A stretch of 64,000 nucleotides of DNA from contig JAVTVX010000031.1 of NCBI GenBank assembly GCA_033439265.1, forward strand, positions 20,646,001-20,710,000. Reading direction: 5' to 3'. This DNA comes from Dillenia suffruticosa (taxonomy: Eukaryota; Streptophyta; Magnoliopsida; Dilleniales; Dilleniaceae). The first letter of the stretch is position 1; the number at the start of each line of letters is the position of its first letter. Made by a program: the position numbers and the translations under genes. Positions 1-29,908 of this stretch are shown here, in pieces. The notes under the pieces were generated by a model. The model made no database searches and was not told where the DNA came from. It saw only the letters and a list, made by a program, of their open reading frames with translations.

Positions 1-821
1 AAGAATTATAGAAGCCTTTACCACACCACAAATTAACATGGATTGACATAGAATCAAAACGATGGCTTAAGAAACGCAAGCAAATTCCTTGACAAGAAGA
101 TAAGCCACGTGCTGCCGAAGCGCACACACGCACGCCCTTGTGGTATTCATTCTGCCGTTCTGTCGACACTCCTTCCCGTTTGTCTTCTGCCGTGACCACT
201 CATTTGGGAAATATTACATGATCAGGAGATATCACAAACAAGGATAACATGCATGGGTAGGACAAAATAATACATAACCAATCTGCTCAATTCTAATAGT
301 TTCGACGTAACTCTAAATGGTAATTTGTCATTCGAGCCCAAGTCCAAATCCTATTGAGTACACCATTTCCTTTTTATTGTTGCCAAGTCCACTGCATGAT
401 TTTGAGTGGAATTTTACGCAGGATCTAAATTTCTCTGATATAATTTTTAAAAATTAAACCTTCTAATTTGATTATAGATAAATTTTATCGATTGATATAG
501 TATTTAGATATATTTTATCAGTAATCATTTAAAAATATAATTAATTTATTATTGATAAATATAAATCTTTTAAAAAAAAGTTATTAGAAGGTAAAAAGAG
601 TTTTTTTTTTTTTAATATAAGATAAAATCTAATGACAAAAGATTAAAAAAAAAAAAACTTTGCGGTGGAAATCAAAAAAGAAAAAAAAAAATTGTCAGAA
701 GTGCTACATAATCCCCCCCTCCCTCCCTCTCTCTCTCTCTCTCTCTCTAATTGTCGCAATTAAACTAAAGAAAAACCAATATTCCCGTGAGGCTCATTAT
801 TAAATTAAATCCCGTACGACC

Positions 822-874
<53 letters not shown>

Positions 875-1163
875 GTCTATATGTGGTTGTGGATAGGGTT
901 TCGTAACCGCAAGTCATATTGTTAACAGTTATTATTATTTGGTAATTACTGGCACCGACTGGTGAGGGGCATTTGCCCAACACAGGATCTTCTGCTTCGG
1001 CTTATACATTTCTGAGGGTGAAATTCAGTTGAGTTGGCATGTAAATGTGAATCCAGTTCCAGAGGAGTTAAGAGACAACTTCTTCTTCTGTGGCTTTTCG
1101 ATTTCGATTTCGATTGGATCTGGGTCTGGGTCTGGTGTTAATTGTTGTGAGAGAAAGAGAGGG
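1..1163 (+). promoter_or_regulatory. Upstream region and probable 5' leader of the GAUT4-type gene
   Basis: No coding sequence is recognisable here. The first 600 bases are ordinary AT-rich intergenic DNA. From about 600 to 900 there are homopolymer A/T runs and two CT tracts (about 725-748 and 822-872). CT/GA tracts close to a start codon are common in plant core promoters and leaders. The stretch 1020-1163 is less AT-rich and is probably transcribed leader. The start codon is taken as the ATG at 1164, the first in-frame ATG and the one that yields the family's usual N-terminus. The transcription start was not determined. Confidence 0.5.
822..872. repeat. CT microsatellite upstream of GAUT4
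   Basis: Nearly perfect (CT)n tract about 290 bases before the GAUT4 start codon; a shorter CT tract lies at about 725-748. Directly visible. Confidence 0.9.
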
Positions 1164-1445
1164 ATGATGCTGATGCTAAGAAAGCCGGTGGTGATGCTGC
1201 TCTTCTTCACTGTCATTGCTCCCATTCTTCTTTACACTGATAGACTCGGGAGTTCCTTCATGTCTACTCCTTCCTTCTGTAATTCTTCTTCTTTCCTTCC
1301 CTTCCATTTTCAATTATTACATATATATGTACTTTCGCTTTCTATCTCGAGATTCACAACTAATACTTCTAGCTTTATTTATTTATATTTGCATTTTGCA
1401 GCTAGGGATGAATATATTGAAGATGTATCGAGTTTCGTAAGTCAA

Positions 1446-1481
<36 letters not shown>

Positions 1482-4400
1482 GACACACACACACACACAC
1501 ACTAAGAAATCTTATGTTTGATGGAAACCATCTCAAGGGTTATTTTAAGTTTTATTTGTTGATCGTTTCAGACTTTGGTGGGCGGTGAAGTTATGCACCT
1601 GAATCTACTTCCAGAGGTCTGTTATGTTGCTGTTTTCCTTTCTCAACTTTTCTTTTCTTTTCTTTTCTTTTCTTTTTCTGAAGAAAAAAAAAAGAAAAAA
1701 TCTTAAATCTCTATTTCCTTTATTTATTTATTTATTTTGCTCTCCTGTAGAAGGAATCGTCAAAAGCCCTTAAAGAACCAGAGGGGTTAATCTACACTTC
1801 TATTCACAATTCTTCGTCCAATGACACTGCCACTGACACTGTACTGCCCTCCCACGATGTAACTCCTCAATTCTCTCAAGGTAAACCCTAACACTTCACA
1901 CAACTGTGTACGAGCGTAGGCCCAAATTTTGTTCTGATCCCAAATTTATACTGCCGTCTTCATAATTGGTATAATTTTTGGACTGGAGAGTGAAGAGACC
2001 ACTTGGGCAGGAAAGTGCTTACCATATATTTGTTCTTATTGATCAGACAAAGTTGAACACAAATCCAGAGCCCTGTCTGCCGCTCGTGATGAAGAGAGCA
2101 ATGAAAATCCCATCAGACAGGTCACTGACCAAAGAGACGGGGAGAGCAAGCCAGTGCTAAGGGTCTCTGATGAGGTAAACCCCTCTTCTACTCCCTACTA
2201 CTAATCCACTTCTCATGTGTTCCCGGAACTGTACCTTCAATGCAATCCCCATCCTGGAGAACAAAAGCATCTATGCACAAATTTGTTGGCATGGAGACCC
2301 CATTCTTATCCTGAAATTTTTTTGTCCCAGCTCCTTCTCTGTGATTTATTTGATCAAATTACGCTTATTTGGTTGAGCTTTATTGTCTCAACATGTTCAA
2401 CTAGTGTAGACTTGCCATTTAATGATAGTTGACTTATCACAGATGCTTACCTGTCCAACTAATGCACATTATGCCTTTGAATAAGTTTACTTGTCATGCA
2501 TCCCAGAGAGACTATGTGCATAGGCAAAACCTTTTCCCTTTATGCAATCAATTACCTTCAATCCAGTTTTATTCTGAGCTTTATACCCTACATTTCCTCT
2601 AGTTTCATAATGAAGGTCATTTTGACTATAAAGCTAATAATTGTCCCAACAAAGTGCAAAGTCTGCTTTACATCTGGGTTTCATGTTTGTAGTATTGTTT
2701 GTCATCTCCAGGAAAACAAAGATAAACAGCAATCAGCTGAAAATTCCAGTAGATCAGACATGAAAGGTTCAATGAAGACTCAAACTGAGAAGCGAAATGA
2801 ACAAATAATTCTGCCAGATGTACGAGTTCGACAGCTTAAGGATCAGCTTATCAGGGCAAAAGTGTATCTTTCCCTGGCACTTATAAGAAATGATCCTCAC
2901 TTCACAAGGGAGCTTCGCCTACGGATGAAAGAAGTTCAACGAGCACTTGGAGATGCAACCAAGGATTCTGATCTACCAAGGAAGTAAGTCTTCTGATTGA
3001 CTTTACGGATGCATTGTCTAGCCAAAGCATGCAGCATGGTGTCTCTGCTTGATGGTTTTTTCCATTCAAGATGAACTTGCTGGAATATGTGGTTATGTGG
3101 GGAATTCAAAGTATGTGCAGCTACAAGTTGCCTAATGAAGGGAAGGCTCATGTTCTTCTTCGAACCTAATATCATATCTTGGTTTTTCCTTATAACTTTC
3201 CCTTTTTTCCTTCTATGGTGCAGTGCAAATGAGAAATTGAAGGCCATGGAGCAAACATTGGCCAAAGGCAAGCAAATCCAAGATGACTGTGCTTCTGTGG
3301 TAAAGAAGCTTCGTGCTATCCTGCACTCAACGGAGGAACAACTTCGGGTGCACAAGAAGCAGACAATGTTTCTTACTCAATTAACGGCAAAAACTCTCCC
3401 TAAAGGTCTTCACTGTCTTCCCTTACGCCTTTCGGCTGAGTACTTCAACCTGAACACTTCTGAACAGCACTTTCCAAATGAAGAGAAATTGGAAGAACGC
3501 AAGCTGTACCACTATGCACTATTTTCAGATAACGTTTTGGCTGCTGCAGTTGTTGTCAACTCAACTATTTCTCATGCCAAGGTAGTCTTTCTTCTCCCAA
3601 TTTTTTCCCATCCGGATTTCACTTTATTCCTATGTAGTTGATAGATAATTCTAACAAGAGAATCTGTGATGATATTTTAGATTTTTCTTTTCTTTGCATA
3701 AATATAGTAGCTTCAAACCTAATTGTGTTCTTCAACATCCAAAATGATTTGTTGATGATGTTTGACATTGCTTGGCAGGACCCCTCAAAGCATGTTTTCC
3801 ACATTGTTACTGATAGGCTCAATTATGCAGCAATGAAAATGTGGTTTATAGCAAATGCCCCTGGCAAAGCCGCCATTCATATCCAAAGTGTTGAGGAATT
3901 TACTTGGTTGAATTCAAGTTATAGTCCAGTCCTCAGGCAGTTAGGTTCTCCATCCATGATAGATTATTATTTTAGATCTAGTCGTGCAAATTCTGATCAA
4001 AATCTGAAATATCGAAACCCAAAATATCTTTCTATTTTGAACCATCTCCGGTTTTACCTGCCAGAAATCTTCCCAAAGCTTAACAAGGTGCTCTTCTTGG
4101 ATGATGATGTGGTGGTGCAGAAAGATCTGACTAGCCTTTGGTCCTTTGATTTGAAAGGGAAGGTTAATGGTGCAGTTGAGACTTGTGGAGAAAATTTTCA
4201 TCGGTTTGATCGATATCTCAACTTCTCAAATCCTCTCATCTCTAAAAATTTTGATCCTCGTGCATGCGGCTGGGCTTATGGGATGAATATCTTTGATTTG
4301 GAGGAATGGAGAAGGCAGAACATCACAGAGGTCTACCACTCGTGGCAGAGGCTGGTGAGTTATTAAGTTTCTTTATGTGCTTGATTTTTCTTGTCACTTC

Positions 4401-7400
4401 CTACCTAAATTTAATTCCTCCACTTCTCTCTATTGATGCAAACTAGCCACCACTTGGAAAAAATATCGACCTAGTTTTGCACCATAATTGGTTTCTAGCA
4501 TTAATAATGAGATTTCATTCTCGCCTTGAACTCTATCTTTTGGCTACCTATGCATAAAAATTTATAGTTAAAATAAAATGAGAGATTTTGATTCTGGGTC
4601 TTTTAAATTTGCAAACATGATTGCTGCATTACGAACATTCGTAGTTTAGCTAAGCTCTGGGGTTCTTTGCTCCATAGGGCTTCAATGAAGCGCTAGTGTA
4701 GCAGTTGGAGACAATAAGTTTACATGGCCCATGGAGACGTGTCAATAATATGCTTCATTTTAGAACTCCTTTGGTTGCTATCAATGAAGATTGGGCAGCC
4801 AGGGGGTGCAGGTGGAGATGGGAGAATTTATTCAAGTCAATGACTATAGTAAGGTTTGAAGGCAATTTTTTTTTCCCCTCTCTGTTGGGATATATGAATA
4901 AAGGCTAGAAATAACTTTCTCAATTTGAAGAACAAGGAAATTGATCAGAATGTCATAGTCTACTGATAAAAAATTTCTTTTTTGGATGAAATGCCCCCTA
5001 TTGTTGTGCTTCATGTCCCTTATGGTAGTTATTGAGGTTGAGATGAAGCATATTATCTCTCTTGAGGGCTTCTTTGCTAAGGGCTGCAGCAAATTTTTAA
5101 ACCACTCCTCAGCGAAGTTATTCAACCCAGACCAGACGTGGACTCTGCTGAAGGACTGGGTTACTGACTCATTGGTTGGATCATTGGATCACTTGTTAGA
5201 GCATTTGGGTCTATTAAAAATACTAATTTAGTTTCTCTCACGTTAAAACTCAACATATAGTTTCTTTTTTTATTTTTATCTATCTAAAACTAAATACATA
5301 AGTTTTCCCTCTCAATATTCGATTTAGTTTGCTTTTTCTCTTTAAACACATTTGTTTTGAGTTTTCTCTCACTAAAAAAAAAAGAAGAAAAATAAATTTA
5401 GTTTCTCTTTATAAAACTAACCACATTAATTTTCTTTTCTTAGAAAAATTAAATTTATTTCGATTTTGTCTCTTAAATGCGTTGATTTTTAATTTTCTCT
5501 CTAAAATACTAAATTTAATTTTTCTATCTCTAATTTAGCTTGCATTTTCTGTCTCTAAACACATAGTTTTAAGTTTTCTCTTTCTAAAAAGCAAAATTTA
5601 GTTTTTACAACAGCAACCAGAGCCTACAACAACAAACTGAGATTTAATCCCATCAATTTGGGGTCGGTCATTTGAGAAACAAATTTGGAAATGATTAAAA
5701 AAGAAAAATAAATAAATAAATAAATAACTACAAAAAAATATATATCTAAAATATGTTAGTTTAATTTGTACGGATTCGTCTACGCCACTTATTTCTATCC
5801 AACGTCATCTTCTCGTTTAAATCCTTAACTATCATGTCTTTACGAATAACTTGTATCCAAATTTTCAGCGCTCTACCTCTACGTTTTACTATATCTCCTA
5901 TATTTAAGTTCTCGACTCTCCTAACCGGTGCGTCTTTAGATCTTCTTTGCACATGTCCAAACCACCTCAAACGAAACTGTCGCATCTTATCCATAATTGA
6001 ACTAACTCCCAACTTGTTGCGAATCTCTTTATTTTTAATTCTATCTCTTTTAGTTTTGTCACACATCCATCTAAACATTCTGATTTCTGTTACGGTTATT
6101 TTTTGTTTTTGTTGTTATTTAATAACTCAACAACCACCAAAGTCTTAATTCCAACTTTTGTAAATTTAGTTTTTCTCTCTCATAAACTAAATACAATAGT
6201 CTTCTCTCTCTAAACACATTGATTTTAAGTTCTCTCACTAAAAAACCAAATTTAGTTTTTAACTTTATAAAACTAAACACATTAATTTAATTTGTTATTT
6301 CATTTTCTGAGGGTGCAAAGCTTTTAACAAGTTCAAAATTTGGTATAAAAATCTTATTTTAATTAATTTACTGGAATGTAGATATTGTTTTATTTTTAAG
6401 TTATAATACTCTGTAAAAGGATAGTAAAGAATAATTAAGTGAATAGCATTATTTAAAATGAATTTTACATTTTTTGTTATTGTTCCATGTTGAGGAGTTC
6501 AATTGAATTTCATATTTTACTTTTGGGTTTCAAGTGGAGGAGTTCATTTGCAAGTGAATTTTATTATTCACAACCAAACTCTTTTTTTCATTTAGCTTCA
6601 AGTAGGGGGTTGCTGAATAAAACACAGATGTGAAATGTAATATCTTGTTCAGCGATTTAACAACTAAAGACAGATTAGAACTTTTATAACAAAAATTTAA
6701 CCAAAAAAAAAAGCAAACTATTTGACAATATAATTAATACAATAATTTAAATAATTGACGGCTTTGGAAAGTGATATAACTAGCTAAACTAGACTCCATA
6801 AACCTTGAAGTATATAAACATGCTTTGGGGGGAGAGAGGGGAACCAGTTGATGTTCAACTTCGGACTTAGGAGTTCAAGACAGTGGTGTTGCCGTTGGCA
6901 TGTGGACTGTGAAGTTCAGACATGGAACCTAAGTAGAGAAAGAGGGAGAAGAGAAGTTGAAAAGGAAAAGGAAAAGAAAACTAGGAAAAGAGTGATTTTT
7001 TGTTAATTTTGTTCTAGTTTCAGTGTATATGATGAATTTCATTTGCATTTCACTCTAATTTTTCAAATTTCAATGGATATGACAAATTCGTCTTCATTTC
7101 ATTTGAAATTTATGTTCCATTCTATTCTTTCACCAGACCCAGGTTTGTAAAACCTGATCTGTTGGGTTTGAACCAAGTTTGATCAAGGTATTAGCATTTC
7201 TGATCCTTTAGCAGAGCTGGACCAGATTAGTGGCTGGTTCACTGTGTTTTATCCCCAGCCTGGCTGCTCTCAGATTAATAAGACTGCTGTTAGGGCTTGC
7301 ATCATACACTCGGATCAGAACTAATCCATTTAAAAGATACCTTAGATCCTACTTTATTATTTCATTTTTATTCTTTTGACGTGCTGGACATTGCCAAGCA

Positions 7401-10400
7401 ATGGGGATTCCTTAGCTTTAGGTTCAAGGTTATGTCCTGGAGATTATTAAATTAAAAGAAAGTGAAACCTATGAAGCATGAAAACAAACACAGATGCAAC
7501 ATGGCCACAAACAAAGGGCAAAAACCTTAACTAGATAATGCTTATCATCATCTTTTCGGAATTAGGTTGTTTTCAGGAACAAAAATTTTAAATTTAGAAA
7601 AACTAGATTTTCGTTCTAGAGATTTCTTTAAATCTAGAAGAATATTCTCCAAAGAATATGAAAATCAGGGAAAATAGAATTCAGAAAATTTTCTTGGTTG
7701 TTATATTCCAAGCATGAAAAGAATATGGAAAGTTGCAATTCCAATAACAGTAGAGAATGTTTTCTGAGGAAATTTTGAACAATTTGAAAGAAGTGCAAAC
7801 CTTGGAAAATGTTTTCCTAGAAAATTTAAGAATATATATCCTCTGTAAAAATTATTTTCCTGCTAACAGACACATTTTAGGTTTGATGTATTTCTTAAAG
7901 TTTTTTCTCTTAACTATATAATCTCCTTTTCTTATAAAAGAAGGGAAAGAATTATTGAGTTGGGAGACTTCCATCTTAGTTCCTAGGTGGGGATTTACGG
8001 GTGTTTGTAGGGTAGTGAAGGGGTTGTAAGGGCATATTATGGAGATTTTGGGGCTCAAAGGGAGGAACGGATGACTCACAGTGCTTGCAATGATCTGCAA
8101 TGTCGACGAACTTGTTGGATTGTGTTAATGCCTCAGAGTTTGTTAGGATGAGCATCTTGCTATTCACGCAATTATATTGTGGGGAAGGAAAACTTCCAGG
8201 ATGATTGTTGTCATTTTGTAGTGTCTTTGGAAGGCAATTGTTTGAGTGTGGACATTAATGGAGGTTCCATTTTGAAGGTTGAGCTTGACTTGAATCCTAC
8301 TATTGAAGTCATAGGAGGTGTCTAGCTTGGTAGGTAGCGTGACTCGGAGGTAAGAGTTGGAAAGGTATTGCAGCTAGACAATTTAGTTAGATTTAATGAC
8401 TTAGATAGAAGGGTAGTGTTAAGGAGTAAGAGACAACCATTTTGTGGCTCCAGATGGATGAAATGTGATGGAGAGAGAATTTCTAATTTGGTCTTCAGCT
8501 GTATTGAGATAATTAGTGAGCCAGTTTGTTTATGGAATTTGAGGAGAGAAGTTTGTCATTGGAACCTTTCGAGCTGGGGTTAGTGAGTAGAGGTAAAGAG
8601 CATATCGCGAACTAGTTTGAGGCTGGAAAGGCTGGAATGAAGAGTTGTATGGACAAACCTAAAAAGCGAGGCTGACAGAGGAATAGTATTGGTGTTTGAT
8701 GTTGCTGCATATGCTTTTGTAGAATGTTAGGGGATTGAATGATGTATGAACTATGGGTATAGGGAAAGATTTTTGGAGGTTTGTGGCTAACAGATATTAT
8801 CTCTTTTCCAGAAATTATTTATGCTGGAAATCTGTAGTTTGGAGAAAGAGAAGCTTAACCTTTTGTGAGCTGATCTTATATGTTATATGCCAGTTGCTAG
8901 GGTCTCCAGGATTCTGCAGATCACTCGACCCCATAAACATCCTCTGATGCAATATATATTTGTAGATCATCATGGAATTCAGATATTTTGGATGGATCAT
9001 CCGTAACAATACATGGCTATATAATTCTTATTTGCATCTTCTCTTTACAAGTTAGAATTTCAAGCATTTCATACCCTTACAAAAGACAGCATCGTACATG
9101 AGATGGTAATCAAAGTAATAATCATGGGAGTCCTCTGCTACATGTGCTTTTGGTGCACTGCAATCATCAGTGCACCAAGGTGTTGCACCTTCTAAAGCCC
9201 TAAAGTGGTAAGAATTAACAAAATCAACATCTGGAAAAGAAGAAAAAGAATCAGATAAATTCCAAAAAGTACAGGCTTTTCAAAACGCTATCACAAAATT
9301 GAGCTGGGGCTTGTCATCTTCTTTGGAAACGCATTGCATGCTCTCCAGACCAATAAAAAATGGTCATGAAATCATCCTCGCATCTCTCCTATTCACCATA
9401 TTGGTCCTCAAAGCCCCCCCAAACACAACGGCGAAATGTAACTTTGGCTATTGTTAAAAGTCATGAAGCATGGTAACTAATATATTCACGAGTTTCATGG
9501 GAATAGATTTTACTACAACGAGAGCTATGAGAACAAACATGATTGTAAGAATGGTAAACGGGCATAATATACATGCTTATAAAATGAATAATAATATCCT
9601 ATTAAGTAAATATTAGGGATCATAATTATAATTGACCATGAGATGACAATGGGAATGGAGACCTTATTGGTCCAAAAATGTAACTTTGTTTTTCAACTAA
9701 GTGAAAATCAAGAAGAGTACAATCTAGTGCTCTGGACTAGGCACCCTTGTACTTGTGACAATAATTGGGCTCATCCAACATGTGCTCTAGATTTTCTTTT
9801 AATGAAGTTAGAAGTAGTTGGGACTGATGTGTTTGGTCCTAACAGAGCAAGCTTTCTTTCGTTTCTGCGGATTAATGTTTTAGTCTGTAGTTTTTTCCCC
9901 CCTTTTTTCTTTTGTCTCAATGGAAATTCTCAACAAAAGACATTCAAAAACCATGGAAGAGCACCAAGAAGGTCCTCACCAAAGGGAATGTAACAAAAGA
10001 GAGTATATGAAATTGACAACATTAAAAGATTCTGAAGACTTAGACATCAACCAATAACATATACATTTCAAAAATATTATGCACAAAAGCCATCATGGAG
10101 CTCTCCATCCCTTCAGAGAATCTTCTATTCATTTCCCTCCACACCAACAAAAACATGGCTACTGGAAGCATTTTGGCCACTCACTGTACAAACCCCTTCA
10201 AGCTCACAACTTACTTTTATAGAGCTTGAAGTCACCCAATGCAAAGTGCAAAGAGGAGAAAATTTATATTCTCTTCATTGGTGGTTGAGAGCAAGATTGT
10301 ATTTAATCTGTCAGAGAAGCTATGTAGATCTAATCACCTCTAGCATCAGGCTTTTGTTTCCCTTTGCTTTTGTTTTACCTTCAAATACATTGTTTACACT

Positions 10401-11237
10401 GTTGGTTTAAAAGAAGTGTTTCAGCCCTCACATTGATAGATTGTTCTGAATTTACTTCAGTCCCTTTTGTTAGATCCTATTGCCTCATGCGAGAGTAGTG
10501 TTTTTGTAACCACATTTAGTTGTTTAATGTAGTAGTTGAGTTTCAATCCACGTCTTGTAGTAATCTGTTACGTTGTTTGTGATGGTTTTCTTTTAGAGTT
10601 CTCCCTACCAGTCTTTCATCAATGAAACATTATGATATAATGGATTGTTCTCTCCTAGAATCACATGCCATTCAGATTCAAGTAACAAATAATGTAATCT
10701 CAAGTTTTCATCATCAATGTTGACCCTGGTTGTTCTGGAGCCACAAGTACCACACTCTTGTTACTATTTTTTGGAAAGGAAAAAATTAACCCTGAAAGTT
10801 AGGTGTATATTTTTGTTCACTGCTTTCTGTTCTTGGGGTGTTTAGAATTTTTACTTTCCTATTCTTCTGAGATCTTGTCTTGATTTAGAAAGATTGTCAG
10901 ATTCCGCTGCCTTCTCTTTCTTTCCTTAAATCTATGGTGAAGATATTTGTTTTTTGTACAGAATCATGACAGACTGCTGTGGAAGCTGGGGACACTGCCA
11001 CCTGGTTTGATTACCTTTTGGAATCGCACTTACCCCCTTGATCACACTTGGCATGTCCTTGGTCTTGGCTACAATCCAAATGTCAACCTGAAGGAAATTG
11101 ACCGAGCTGCTGTCATACACTACAATGGCAACATGAAGCCGTGGCTTGAGATAGCTATCCCTAAGTACCGAAGCTACTGGGCCAAATATGTAGATTATGA
11201 TCACATATACTTGCGAGAGTGCAACATCAATCCATGA
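1164..11237 (+). CDS. GAUT4: Alpha-1,4-galacturonosyltransferase, GAUT4 type (GT8), 9 coding exons
   Basis: Transfers galacturonic acid from UDP-GalA onto homogalacturonan (pectin) in the Golgi. Exons: 1164-1278, 1402-1436, 1572-1616, 1751-1880, 2047-2174, 2712-2983, 3224-3581, 3779-4354, 10962-11237; the sum is 1935 bases, 644 aa plus TGA, and every junction keeps phase with GT-AG introns. Residues 8-24 form one hydrophobic segment after a short basic N-terminus, as expected for a type II Golgi membrane protein. A variable stem follows, then a charged helical region (QLKDQLIRAKVYLSL), then the GT8 domain from about residue 340 with the metal-binding LDDDVV motif (Asp469-471) and the C-terminal HYNGNMKPW motif (606-614). 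The match to Arabidopsis GAUT4 is recalled, not searched; GAUT4 is usually slightly shorter (about 616 aa). The last intron (6.6 kb) is swollen by mobile elements. The gene converges on the AGPase gene. Confidence 0.95.
1451..1502. repeat. Compound (CT)n-(AC)n microsatellite in GAUT4 intron 2
   Basis: (CT)15 at 1451-1480 followed by (AC)n at 1482-1502, starting only about 15 bases after the exon 2 donor site (GT at 1437). Length variation here is likely between individuals. Confidence 0.9.
5220..6300. repeat. Degenerate tandem-like T/C-rich repeat interrupted by an RTE insertion
   Basis: Within GAUT4 intron 8, short variants of a 'CTAAATTTAGTTTCTCT ... AAACACATT ... TTTTAAGTTTTCTCTC' pattern recur every few tens of bases from about 5225 to 5605, and again from about 6160 to 6290 after the RTE fragment. 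The units are imperfect and of uneven length, so this is an eroded array and not a clean satellite. The same words on both sides of the insertion show the array was there first. Confidence 0.6.
5607..6161 (-). mobile_element. 5'-truncated RTE-type LINE with 13-bp target duplication
   Basis: On the minus strand 6078-5761 encodes the C-terminal tail typical of plant RTE elements (MDKMRQFRLRWFGHVQRR, then WIQVIRKDM and a basic end). The 3' tail, read on the minus strand, ends in TTGTTG-like units near 5607-5645 next to the RTE signature sequence around 'ACCGACCCCAAATTGATGGG'. The element is bracketed by identical 13-base copies of AAATTTAGTTTTT at 5594-5606 and 6162-6174. It lacks the endonuclease and most of the reverse transcriptase, so it is dead on arrival. 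Because the flanking array contains similar words, the duplication is slightly less secure than at the other RTE copies. Confidence 0.8.
6300..10060. other. GAUT4 intron 8, mostly unassigned AT-rich DNA
   Basis: No gene is recognisable. Short open frames here have no coding character I can support. The part at about 7900-8780 is described separately as a possible LINE 5' piece. The rest is AT-rich unique-looking DNA. Confidence 0.5.
7900..8780 (+). mobile_element. Possible 5' portion of an L1-type LINE (weak)
   Basis: Around 8727-8745 the plus strand reads AATGTTAGGGGATTGAATGA, giving NVRGLND, the usual opening of the plant L1 ORF2 endonuclease domain. Upstream sequence to about 7900 is relatively GC-balanced with a broken open frame (8368-8583) that could be ORF1-derived, but I see no zinc knuckle. 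No target duplication found. Called on one motif only. Confidence 0.3.
10060..10340 (-). mobile_element. L1-type LINE ORF2 C-terminal fragment
   Basis: The minus strand resembles the zf-RVT tail of plant L1 ORF2, and the segment is related over about 200 bases to 19311-19560 and 39560-39830 (shared words such as 'CACCCAA(C/T)', 'GGAAGCA', 'CCACTC'). Frames are broken. It lies in GAUT4 intron 8, antisense to the gene. Confidence 0.4.
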
Positions 11238-12565
11238 ATATGAATTGCTACCTTCGTTATATTTCTACCTGTCTATAGCCATTGTCGGTTATTTATCTTT
11301 TGCCACATTTAATAGGTCTTCTCCTAGGAGCGTACCATCATTAGTTGTTATCATTATCACTTGGGTGCAATAGCAATTGCAGTATGTTTTTGTTGTTGTT
11401 GTTTTTTGTTTGTTGTATTTTGTTTGGACCTTTTTTGTTTTTTTTTGGAGTTCTGTGCTGGTCTTTGTAAAACTAAGTTACATTGGAGGAAGAATCAGGA
11501 TTAGTCTTGGGCAAGAATTTTTAGGCTTATCTGGCAAAATGGCACAGAAATGTAAATGGGTTGGAGCTGCTTATTTTGTTGCCGTCACGACTGTAAATAC
11601 TTGCGTTTCCAGATTAATTTCTTGGTGTAAATTTTAATCGTGCAATGTTATTAGGTTGTAGTGTTATGGAATAGGTCTATTCAAATTCAGATACTTTGAA
11701 ACAAAATACAAAAAGAACGTGGAAGCTTAAAATTTTCCTTAAAAGCTAGCTAAGGCAATTTGAAAAATGTCTCCCCACCCCTCTAAAAACTAAAATCACT
11801 TGTCTACAGTGTTTGCACTGAGCTGCGAGAGCCTGCCGTGGTTTAGCCACGCTAGGAACAATATATCAATGACCAGGATAGGAATGATACAGTGCCATTT
11901 TCTGCACAGAAATCTGACCAACATGCCTGTGTTTCTGTCCGAAAAACAGGATCCTATTCAATCAGGCATAACATCAATGTCGATGGATAACAATGCTCTT
12001 CCTACCTGCAATATTGTTCCAAATAATCTGAAGCGACCGTGCCGTTTGCACTGCATAAGGTCCAGCCCAGAACACAGACTGAGGTGCAACCCCTGGACAG
12101 AGAAATCCCACTTTCCATCTTGCCGGGTGCAATAACCCAACTTTGCCTATGTTGCCATATTCAGCCCTATATTTACTTCAACTGCAAGGTGGCAATTTAA
12201 GTTAACCATATGATGCACCTCATATTCCTGCCTATGGTAAAAGAGATGGCAGTGACTGTTAGGTTTCTGTGCATGTGTGGGCATGTGTTTCTGCACTCCT
12301 GCCAGTTAAATAACTCGCAGCAATTCTGGCCTGCTCCACAACTTAAACCTCAACCTTAACAGAAAAATACGAGATTAAAATTCTTACACTAATACACCGC
12401 GTACATCATTAAGATGTGGGTTCCATAATGAACACATATATACAGGCCCAGTCTCAGTTTATGCTTCATGATTGACACCACAAGTGAGAAATACACACCT
12501 CCACATGAAAGGATACACAGACTATTTCATTACATAAACTGCACAAAATGTCGGAGCTTTCTGAC
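11238..12565. other. 3' untranslated regions of two convergent genes
   Basis: The stop codons of GAUT4 (11237) and the AGPase small subunit (12566, minus) face each other 1.3 kb apart. The plus-strand half holds T-rich sequence and TGTAAA words fitting GAUT4 poly(A) processing (about 11400-11640). The rest is presumably AGPase 3' UTR. The open frame at 11800-12135 has no recognisable product. The exact 3' ends cannot be placed. Confidence 0.5.
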
Positions 12566-29652
<17,087 letters not shown>

Positions 29653-29668
29653 CGAAAGAATGATCCAC

Positions 29669-29741
<73 letters not shown>
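29669..29741. repeat. (GA)n tract in the AGPase 5' leader
   Basis: CT repeat on the plus strand, hence GA on the coding strand, ending 17 bases before the AGPase ATG. It probably lies in the 5' UTR. A second CT tract is at about 29884-29908. Such tracts can bind GAGA-type (BBR/BPC) factors in plants; that role is inference. Confidence 0.9.
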
Positions 29742-29744
<3 letters not shown>

Positions 29745-29908
29745 TCGAGCGTGTGCTCGACTAAGTGTCAGTCCTGAATAGTGAGGGGGAAGCAGCAAAA
29801 CCAGAGACTACAATGATAATATGAGGTGAGTAGATTTCCGCTAAGGGAAATATATTATTGACCACTAAAAATCTTCCTTTGCGCTCTCTCTCTCTCTCTC
29901 TCTCTCTC

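Noticed and set aside
1029-1505. Open frame reading through GAUT4 exons 1 and 2 as one 158-aa protein
   Set aside because: It starts at a TTG and runs through two introns and a CT/AC microsatellite; splice sites at 1279 and 1401 restore the known GAUT N-terminus.
9643-9993. 116-aa plus-strand open frame in GAUT4 intron 8
   Set aside because: No recognisable domain, ends in a homopolymer-rich stretch and no splice link; treated as chance.
4355-10961. Possibility that 1164-4354 and 10962-11237 are separate or broken genes
   Set aside because: The donor at 4355 and acceptor at 10961 are good, phase is kept and the joined protein has the full GT8 domain. The gap is a long intron with insertions.
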